NCBI RefSeq assembly: GCF_014861365.1
Contig: NZ_RRYW01000022.1
Span: 1 to 38,456, forward strand
Reading direction: 5' to 3'
DNA length: 38,456 bases
Source of the DNA: Psychrobacter sp. FME6
GTDB lineage: Bacteria; Pseudomonadota; Gammaproteobacteria; Pseudomonadales; Moraxellaceae
Shown here in pieces: positions 19,584 to 26,307 of this stretch. The first letter of the stretch is position 1. Each line of letters starts with the position of its first letter. The notes below the pieces were generated by a model. The model was not told the DNA's origin. It saw nothing but the letters and a program-made list of their open reading frames with translations, and made no database searches. A program made the position numbers and the translations under genes.

Positions 19584-20732
19584 ATGTCTTTACAACACTA
19601 TTTAGAAACACCGACGAATCATGAATCATATTCTGCCTGCTTTTCCACAAAGGAGTATCACCTGATCGGCAAGCATTTTTCGCAGACGCTAATGACACCT
19701 GCAGCAGATACGGTACATTTTAATCAGCGTATCGCTGATCGTTTTAAAGAGATGAAAAATAATGGCGATAAAAATCCAATCTTAATTGCTGCTATTCCTT
19801 TTGATATCAGAAATGACGCGGTATTAAATTTTTATAGTGACTACGATAAGTCGGACAAAAAAACCAAAAAATCTGATCTGATAAAAGACGAGACGCACAT
19901 CAAGAATAAGACATTACTGGTGGATCAAGACAAGTTTAAAAAAACCGTCAACTATGCGTTAGAGACTTTCAAAAATACAGAGCTAACAAAAATAGTACTG
20001 TCACAAGCGGTGGATGTTAGTTTTGATGAGTCGCAGAACCTAGCCTTTTATTTAGACGCCTTGCTAGATAAGAACCCAACCGCTTATAACTTTGTGATCC
20101 CCGTAGACAATCAACAGTACCTACTAGGGGCGAGCCCAGAGTTACTATTATCTAAAAATGATCGACTCGTTAAGAGCAATCCTTTAGCGGGCTCTAGACC
20201 CAAGCGTGATAGCTTAGAGCACAATCAAAGAAACCAACGAGCCTTGCATGAGTCGATTAAGGATCAGCACGAGCATAAAATCGTTGTCGAAAATATATCG
20301 CGCAACCTGGTGGCAGACTGTGTGACGCTGAGTATGTCTGAGTTTCCAGAAGTGATTGAAACCTCGACCATGTTTCATTTGTCCTCAACATTACAAGGCA
20401 CACTAAAAAAAGCTGCGCCCAACGCTTTGAGTTTGGCATTAAAACTACACCCAACCCCCGCAGTGTGTGGTACACCAACGCAATTGGCCAAAGATTTTAT
20501 ATTGCAGCATGAAGGTTATGAGCGCGGCTATTACACAGGCTTGGTGGGCTGGATGGATGCAGAAGGCAATGGCGAGTGGGTCGTCACAATTCGTTGCGGG
20601 CTACTGAATGATAAAAAATTACGGTTATATGCGGGTGCTGGTATCGTCGAAGGGTCTGACCCAGAGTCGGAGTGGCGTGAGACAGAAGATAAAATGAAAA
20701 CCATACTACGCCTCTGTGACACCAGTGCGTAA
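19584..20732 (+). CDS. basJ: isochorismate synthase
   Basis: Converts chorismate to isochorismate, the first dedicated step to 2,3-dihydroxybenzoate. The 382-aa protein has the chorismate-binding fold of EntC/DhbC: KIVLSQAVDV near residue 133, LLGASPELL and AGSRPKR (about 185-215), STLQGT, HPTPAVCGTP (about 292-301), and the C-terminal AGAGIVEGSDPESEW block with metal-binding Glu residues. The protein length equals the usual EntC size. It is followed after 27 bp by entA. A perfect Fur box lies upstream. The adjoining DAHP synthase remnant at the far left would once have fed the same pathway. Confidence 0.94.
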   Translation: MSLQHYLETPTNHESYSACFSTKEYHLIGKHFSQTLMTPAADTVHFNQRIADRFKEMKNNGDKNPILIAAIPFDIRNDAVLNFYSDYDKSDKKTKKSDLIKDETHIKNKTLLVDQDKFKKTVNYALETFKNTELTKIVLSQAVDVSFDESQNLAFYLDALLDKNPTAYNFVIPVDNQQYLLGASPELLLSKNDRLVKSNPLAGSRPKRDSLEHNQRNQRALHESIKDQHEHKIVVENISRNLVADCVTLSMSEFPEVIETSTMFHLSSTLQGTLKKAAPNALSLALKLHPTPAVCGTPTQLAKDFILQHEGYERGYYTGLVGWMDAEGNGEWVVTIRCGLLNDKKLRLYAGAGIVEGSDPESEWRETEDKMKTILRLCDTSA

Positions 20733-20759
20733 CCCACTCAAACCCACTTAAGGATTAGC

Positions 20760-21521
20760 ATGATGACAAACCACACTGTGACAAAAAAAAACGCGTGGCT
20801 GGTGGGCGTCAATCAAGGCATTGGCGCAGATGTGATGCAGCGCCTGTTGGACGAGGATGTTGAGGTCATCGGTATCGATAAGACCAAAGACAAGCTGCCC
20901 GCTGCACTACAACAGCAGGTACACATTTGCGATATTCGAGATGAACAGCAGATTATGCACTTATGCAAGACACTGTTAACGGTCAGTCCTCCTGACTATT
21001 TTATTCATGTTGCAGGTGTCCTACATTTGGGACAGCACGATGATATATCATCGACAGATTGGCTGGATACCTTTGCGGTAAATGTGTTTTCTTTTTTTCA
21101 CTTCTGCCAAAAATTGACGCCTTATTTTAAAGAAAAACGCAGTGGCAGTATCGTTGTGGTGTCATCCAATGCCGCCACGATGCCGCGTATCAATATGTCC
21201 GCCTACGGAGCATCAAAATCGGCACTGACTTACTTCACAAAGACAGTGGCATTAGAGCTGGCTGAATATGGTGTCAGAGCCAATGTGGTGTCACCAGGAT
21301 CAACGGGAACGGCGATGCAAACGCAGCTATGGACAGATGACAATGGCGAGCAAACCACCATTACGGGCAGTCTTCAACAGTATAAACTTGGCATACCGCT
21401 ACAAAAAATAGCGCAGGTTAAAGACATCACCAACGCGATCATGTTTTTTATAAGCGATCAATCGTCACACATCACCATGCAGGATCTAGTGGTGGATGGT
21501 GGTGCGACATTAGGGTGCTAG
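20760..21521 (+). CDS. entA: 2,3-dihydro-2,3-dihydroxybenzoate dehydrogenase
   Basis: A 253-aa short-chain dehydrogenase that oxidises the dihydrodiol formed by BasF to 2,3-dihydroxybenzoate with NAD. The N-terminal nucleotide-binding motif reads VGVNQGIG in place of the usual TGxxxGIG. The DI that binds the adenine ring, HVAGVLHLG, the catalytic Ser in VVVSSNAA and the YGASKSAL motif are present, and the C-terminus ends with the SDQSSHITMQDLVVDGGATLG block typical of EntA. ATG codons at 20760 and 20763 are equivalent. It is the last gene of basJ-entA and is followed by a strong hairpin. Confidence 0.93.
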   Translation: MMTNHTVTKKNAWLVGVNQGIGADVMQRLLDEDVEVIGIDKTKDKLPAALQQQVHICDIRDEQQIMHLCKTLLTVSPPDYFIHVAGVLHLGQHDDISSTDWLDTFAVNVFSFFHFCQKLTPYFKEKRSGSIVVVSSNAATMPRINMSAYGASKSALTYFTKTVALELAEYGVRANVVSPGSTGTAMQTQLWTDDNGEQTTITGSLQQYKLGIPLQKIAQVKDITNAIMFFISDQSSHITMQDLVVDGGATLGC

Positions 21522-21558
21522 CACGGTGCTATGAGCACTTAAAAAGAACATAAAAAAG

Positions 21559-21614
21559 ATAAAGAGGATCTAAAAAGGGTTTACTGCGGTAAACCCTTTT
21601 TAGATCCTCTTTAT
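21559..21614. terminator. bidirectional Rho-independent terminator between entA and basA
   Basis: A perfect 25-bp inverted repeat (21559-21583 and 21590-21614, loop 6 nt) ends the two convergent units. The CCC/GGG core is followed by CTTTTT on the plus strand and, by symmetry, on the minus strand, so it can stop basJ-entA and basE-basF-basA transcripts alike. Confidence 0.85.
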
Positions 21615-21625
21615 GTAGCGTAGCT

Positions 21626-23557
21626 TTATGGACGGTCTAAAGCAAGCTGTGCTTTTGTCATTACCTCACCCAGTGTTTTACAGGCCACCAGTGAATAAAA
21701 ATCAAGCGAGACATTCAGCTGCTGTGACAGCTGTGTGGCAATGGTCATCAACTGTTTGGGTTTTAGGTTTAAAGCAAACAGTTGCGTATCGCCCCTCAGC
21801 ATTTGCGTTTGGTGCTCGGATAGATGGCTTTTAAATAAGGTCAAAATGGCATCAATCACTTCTGCTGACAGGTTGGGATCAGTGGGTATGCCCGCTATGA
21901 CAGGCGTTGGCGCTATAGATAATCGTTCCTGTGCTAGGCTTAGTAGTTTGTTGCGATCGACTTTACTGTTCGCTGTCAGCGGTATGTCACCTATTAATAA
22001 AAACTTAGAGGGAATGTGAGAGCTTGGTAGCTGATCTTTTAGATAGACTCTTAGATCAACAGCGCTCAGCTGTTGCTTGGACACGCAGTTGGTATTGCTT
22101 ATGTCATGCGTATTGTCGATGGTGTAAAGCGCCACCAGCTCATTGATATCGGTGGTAGGGTTTGTGCAGCTGATCACCACGGCATGATAAATGGCAGGAT
22201 GGCTAGATAATGCATTTTCAACTTCAGATGCTGCAATGCGTACGCCTTTGACCTTGAGATAGCCTGCCTTGCGTCCTGAGAATATAATTGCGCCATCATC
22301 TCGATAATAACCCAAATCACTCATCTTAAAGGCCATGACCACACCGCCATTTATCGTTTTAATGGGCACAAAGTCATTGTGATGTGTCTCTCCATCCAAT
22401 AAGTAGCCATTTGATAAATTGATGCCAGACATATACATGGTGCCGATAGTACCAGCCTCACAAGGCGCGTGCTGCTCATTTAGAATGTGATACTGGTTGT
22501 GTGCTAAGGCCTTCCCGTATGGAATGGTGTGTTGATCGTCGTCAAGGATTTCATGCCAAATACTCCAAATGGTGGTTTCTGTCGGCCCGCCTAAAGAAAA
22601 CAGCCGCGCTTGAGGCAAGGTCTGTTTGAGCAGGGTAACCATAGATGGATTGATATAGTCACCACCTTGGGCAATGAAGCGCAGGGTCTTGATTTGATCA
22701 TGACCACTCACCGTCAGTAACATATCAACAATGGCAGGCACGCTACACCACAGTGTGATGTGATGTTTGGCGATCAATGTTGCCCATGCACCCGCATCTT
22801 TTTGCTGCTCGGTAGTTGGGATGACCAGCGTTGCTGCCACTGATAGGGGCGCAAAAATATCGAATACAGACATGTCATGATGAAAAGGCGTGATAGCCAT
22901 AAAGACATCGTTATGAGTGATATCCCAGTGTGCTATGGTTTGTTGCAAGACATTGGCAGTTGCCTGATTGTTTAAGACCACACATTTTGGCTTTCCTGTG
23001 CTACCCGAAGTATAGAGATAGTAAGCAGGTCGACGGCTTAAATCATAGGTACAAGACCAGTCAAGCAGATTTATCGGGTCGTTATGACCACGCGCGGCAT
23101 CAATATCAATGGTCGTTATTTGAATACCAGATAGCGGCGATAGTGGTCCCTGACTGACGGCAAAGTCGGCGCGACTGTTGGTCAGTAAGTAGTCAATCCT
23201 TGATCGCGGTGCTTGGATATCAATAGGCAGCCAAACGATACCCATTAAGGCACATGCAATCGTGGTATAGATATGTTCAGGGCTTTTGTGCAAGCAAATG
23301 GCCACAACAGACCCAGCACGAATGCCTTGCTGCCTAAATATGGCCATTATTACTGCCACATGATGCCCCACCTCATGATAGCTGATCGATTGGTCGGCAA
23401 AAATAAGCGCGGTCTTATTTGGCGGTGTGACCAATACATTGGTCCTAATCGCATCAAGATAGTCATGCAATATGACGTTTGCAAATGCAGCGTCTTGGTT
23501 GGGAGTATAGTTGGGAATACAAACACCCTCTAAATGGTCATCACTCACGTTCTTCAT
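21626..23557 (-). CDS. basA: amino-acid adenylation protein of the siderophore NRPS with a degenerate carrier tail
   Basis: 643 aa. Residues 25-545 are an adenylation domain: LYTSGSTGKPK (A3, 181-191), LGGPTETTIW (A5), SDLGYY (A7), GRKAGYLKVKG (A8) and the A10 Lys (about 532). By alignment to GrsA the substrate pocket reads D228, M229, F232, C271, A296, G298, L322, I330, W331. The last three match the cysteine code (DLYNLSLIWK) rather than the threonine code (DFWNIGMVHK). Residues 560-640 look like a carrier domain, but the Ser site reads NLKPKQL with Pro, so it cannot be phosphopantetheinylated. It must therefore load the carrier of BasB. It is the last gene of basE-basF-basA. Anguibactin AngR likewise ends in a carrier lacking its Ser. 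The start codon is uncertain because AGG lies only two bases upstream. Confidence 0.88.
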   Translation of the reverse strand: MKNVSDDHLEGVCIPNYTPNQDAAFANVILHDYLDAIRTNVLVTPPNKTALIFADQSISYHEVGHHVAVIMAIFRQQGIRAGSVVAICLHKSPEHIYTTIACALMGIVWLPIDIQAPRSRIDYLLTNSRADFAVSQGPLSPLSGIQITTIDIDAARGHNDPINLLDWSCTYDLSRRPAYYLYTSGSTGKPKCVVLNNQATANVLQQTIAHWDITHNDVFMAITPFHHDMSVFDIFAPLSVAATLVIPTTEQQKDAGAWATLIAKHHITLWCSVPAIVDMLLTVSGHDQIKTLRFIAQGGDYINPSMVTLLKQTLPQARLFSLGGPTETTIWSIWHEILDDDQHTIPYGKALAHNQYHILNEQHAPCEAGTIGTMYMSGINLSNGYLLDGETHHNDFVPIKTINGGVVMAFKMSDLGYYRDDGAIIFSGRKAGYLKVKGVRIAASEVENALSSHPAIYHAVVISCTNPTTDINELVALYTIDNTHDISNTNCVSKQQLSAVDLRVYLKDQLPSSHIPSKFLLIGDIPLTANSKVDRNKLLSLAQERLSIAPTPVIAGIPTDPNLSAEVIDAILTLFKSHLSEHQTQMLRGDTQLFALNLKPKQLMTIATQLSQQLNVSLDFYSLVACKTLGEVMTKAQLALDRP

Positions 23558-23580
23558 ATCCTTTTACCTAGGGGGATTAT

Positions 23581-24450
23581 TTAGGCTGATTTTTGCTGCT
23601 GTTGTATCAAATCCCACCAGTTAGACAAGGTTGGATTGCGTGCAATCTCTTCAAAACCGATATCAACGCCATATCCTTTAAACTCGGCGGCAAGCTGCAT
23701 GATTCTAAGCGAGTCTAACCCGTAGACAATTAAATTCTCCTCAGGGTCTATCTCTTCTTTTTCCTCAATGAGCTGCTCAACTCGGGTATGAAGCCACTGT
23801 TTGGTAATCTTGTCTGTTTTTTCCCCGACGATCGCCTCGGTATTTAGCACGTGACCACAACGCGAAGACACATACTGTAGTGCCATGCGATGCTCCGCTT
23901 CTGAGAAGTCAGCAACCGCATCACCGACTAAGAAGCATTGAATGTCACTCATAAACGCATCTATAGCGGTCACCATACAGCCAATATGGGCATAAACCCC
24001 GCCTACAATTAGCTGGTCACGGTTCCAGCCTTGCATACGCGCCTGCAAGTCTGAGCGGGCAAACGCGCTGTAGCGCCACTTGGTCAAGACAATATCTGTG
24101 TCAGCTGGCGTGAGCGGATCGACGATAGATTGCTGATCGGCTGTCGCTGCTGGCAAGCCTGCGCCCCACATGGCATTGAGTAGGGCGCGGTCCTCCTCTG
24201 GCTGCTCATAAGGCTGGGCGGTATATACCACAGGGACGTCATTGTTATAAGCCCATTGGCGCAGGCGGGTCAAATGATGGATCAAGGTATTGATAAGTGT
24301 GCTGTCCGTCTCATAAAAACTGATAAAGTAACGCTGCATATCATGGATTAGAAGTACGGCTCGTTTGGCATCGAGTTGCCAATTTACTTTATTGGTAGGA
24401 TAGCTTTCAGGCTGCGGCATGGGGTAATCGGAGAGGGTTTTGATGGTCAT
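23581..24450 (-). CDS. basF: isochorismatase / aryl carrier protein
   Basis: A 289-aa bifunctional protein like EntB, VibB and AngB. Residues 1-205 are isochorismatase, cleaving isochorismate to 2,3-dihydro-2,3-dihydroxybenzoate and pyruvate, with Asp in LLIHDMQRYF (37), Lys in TKWRYSAF (124) and the GVYAHIGC block (151-158). Residues 215-289 are the aryl carrier domain with YGLDSLRIM; its phosphopantetheine Ser is about residue 247. DHB activated by BasE is loaded here and then passed to the BasD cyclisation domain. It starts 48 bp after basE and ends 23 bp before basA on the same strand. Confidence 0.94.
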   Translation of the reverse strand: MTIKTLSDYPMPQPESYPTNKVNWQLDAKRAVLLIHDMQRYFISFYETDSTLINTLIHHLTRLRQWAYNNDVPVVYTAQPYEQPEEDRALLNAMWGAGLPAATADQQSIVDPLTPADTDIVLTKWRYSAFARSDLQARMQGWNRDQLIVGGVYAHIGCMVTAIDAFMSDIQCFLVGDAVADFSEAEHRMALQYVSSRCGHVLNTEAIVGEKTDKITKQWLHTRVEQLIEEKEEIDPEENLIVYGLDSLRIMQLAAEFKGYGVDIGFEEIARNPTLSNWWDLIQQQQKSA

Positions 24451-24498
24451 ACAAGGCTCGCTATTGAGTTTGAAAGTGTTGGAATGGTCATAAAACTA

Positions 24499-26142
24499 TT
24501 ACAGTAATTGAAAGGTACGCAGGGCTTTTTTGTCGGTTTTGCCCACGGCGGTTAAGGGCATGGACTCAATAAACTTGAAACGATCAGGAATCTTATACTG
24601 AGCAATACCTGTGTTTAGTAAATAACGCCGTAACGTCGAGGCTTTGATATTAGGATCACGAGAAATGATATAGAGGCAACTTTTTTCACCAAGTCGCGGG
24701 TCGGTGATGGCGATGAGCGCGGCGTTTAACACATCAGGATGTGTAAGAATGAGGTTTTCAATTTCCTCTGAAGCGATCTTCTCGCCGCCACGATTGATTT
24801 GGTCTTTGACGCGCCCCACAACGCGCAAATTTCCCTCAGGGGTGCGCTGTACCAAGTCACCAGAGGTATAGTAGCCATTCTTATCAAATGCGTTAACATT
24901 GTGCTCAGGGCTTTGGTAATATCCGCAAAAAGTGTAAGGCCCGCAGGTAGTCAACATGCCCACCTCACCCTCTGGGACAGGGTTGCCTTGCTCATCAACA
25001 ATCATCACCTCATCATCTGGACTTATCGGTCGCCCTTGGCTGGTGAATATTTGCTCAGCATCATCATCCAAGCGAGTGTAATTCACCAGCCCCTCAGCCA
25101 TACCAAAGACCTGCTGTAAAGCACAGCCAAATACCGTGGGCACTTTTCGTGCGAGTGTCTCAGGAAAATTTGCCCCACCAACCTGTATCAGCTGCAAGGT
25201 TTGCAGCTGTGCTGCGTGTTTAGGCGCTTGCTCTATCCACGCCACAACCGCACTTGGTACTAGTGACGCCATAGTGACACCATAACGCGCAATGATTGAA
25301 AAGCAACTTAAAGGCTCAGGATCAGGTGCCATAACGACTGTGCCTCCTGCATACAGCACACCAAGCGCGCCAGGAGAGCTCATCATAAAATTGTGCGGTG
25401 CCGGTAGCGCGCAGAGCAGCCGCGTATCAGTATCTAGTCTGCAAATATCAGCACTCGCTCTGACACTATAATAATAGTCGTTATGTGTGCGCGGGATCAG
25501 CTTGGGCGTACCCGTACTACCGCCAGACAACTGAAAAAAAGCCACCTCGTCGGCGGGGGTAGGCGAGTAGAGCACAGGATGCGTATCATCAGTATCCACC
25601 ATATCGCTGGCTGCTATCCATGTCTCCAGTCTGTATTTACTGGCAGTGTGTGCGGTGTCATTCAGTGTTAAGACAAGCTGCGGGCTCAGATCAGTGGCAT
25701 GAAGCTCATTAATAAAGTCGTCGTTTTTAAAGACCTCGTGAGTCGCTGACACGATCAGCAACTGTGGCTTAATTTGCTGACAAAAACTTCGTAGTTCATG
25801 CTGCCGATGGGAATAAAGCGCATTTAAGGGAGCGACGCCTATTTTTAATAGCGCAAAAAAAACAATATAAAATTCAGCCGTGTTGGGCAGCTGCACCAAG
25901 GCGGTGTCTCCTTTGCCAACACCTTGAGCGCTGATGCGACGGGCTAGATGGGTAGATAAATCATCTAACGCTTGATAGCTGATCTGACGATCACCGCAAA
26001 TCAGCGCCGTCGCATTAGGGTCGCTGGCGCAACGCTGAGACAGGATATGTGTCAGTGGTTCATTGATCCAGTAGCCTTGGGCAATATAGTGCTGCGCTCT
26101 GTTTTTTGGCCAAGGATAAAATTTAATAAGCGGTTTAATCAT
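24499..26142 (-). CDS. basE: 2,3-dihydroxybenzoate-AMP ligase
   Basis: A 547-aa stand-alone adenylation enzyme (EntE/DhbE/VibE type). It forms DHB-AMP and loads DHB on the BasF carrier domain. Diagnostic blocks are LSGGSTGTPKLIPRTHNDYY (204-223), PHNFMMSSPG with the Asn and Ser that hold the catechol hydroxyls, FGMAEG, and GRVKDQINRGGEKI, then the A10 Lys in TAVGKTDKKAL near the end. A DHB rather than a salicylate ligase is supported by the presence of isochorismatase and EntA nearby. It is the first gene of the leftward basE-basF-basA unit and shares a 165-bp gap containing a Fur-box-like site with basD. Confidence 0.94.
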   Translation of the reverse strand: MIKPLIKFYPWPKNRAQHYIAQGYWINEPLTHILSQRCASDPNATALICGDRQISYQALDDLSTHLARRISAQGVGKGDTALVQLPNTAEFYIVFFALLKIGVAPLNALYSHRQHELRSFCQQIKPQLLIVSATHEVFKNDDFINELHATDLSPQLVLTLNDTAHTASKYRLETWIAASDMVDTDDTHPVLYSPTPADEVAFFQLSGGSTGTPKLIPRTHNDYYYSVRASADICRLDTDTRLLCALPAPHNFMMSSPGALGVLYAGGTVVMAPDPEPLSCFSIIARYGVTMASLVPSAVVAWIEQAPKHAAQLQTLQLIQVGGANFPETLARKVPTVFGCALQQVFGMAEGLVNYTRLDDDAEQIFTSQGRPISPDDEVMIVDEQGNPVPEGEVGMLTTCGPYTFCGYYQSPEHNVNAFDKNGYYTSGDLVQRTPEGNLRVVGRVKDQINRGGEKIASEEIENLILTHPDVLNAALIAITDPRLGEKSCLYIISRDPNIKASTLRRYLLNTGIAQYKIPDRFKFIESMPLTAVGKTDKKALRTFQLL

Positions 26143-26240
26143 ATTCTCAAAACCTTAGCGGAACGGTGCTATGTCATGTTAAAAGAAGGGATATTAGAGC
26201 AATAAAAAAATAATCATCAATTATTGTTTGTAAATGTTAA

Positions 26241-26261
26241 TGCTAATGATTATTATTTGTG
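26241..26261. promoter_or_regulatory. Fur-box-like site between basE and basD
   Basis: 26241-26255 matches the 7-1-7 Fur consensus at 12 of 14 scored positions. An 18-nt stretch (26244-26261) is identical to 34738-34755 upstream of bauA. The site can control both the basE-F-A and the basD-C units. Confidence 0.75.
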
Positions 26262-26307
26262 ATACAGTGCCTCATATATATTATTTTGTCAACTGAGTAA
26301 GCACATC

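Noticed and set aside
25972..26205. 77-codon plus-strand ORF across the basE start
   Set aside because: Antisense shadow of basE reaching into the promoter gap; no ribosome binding site.
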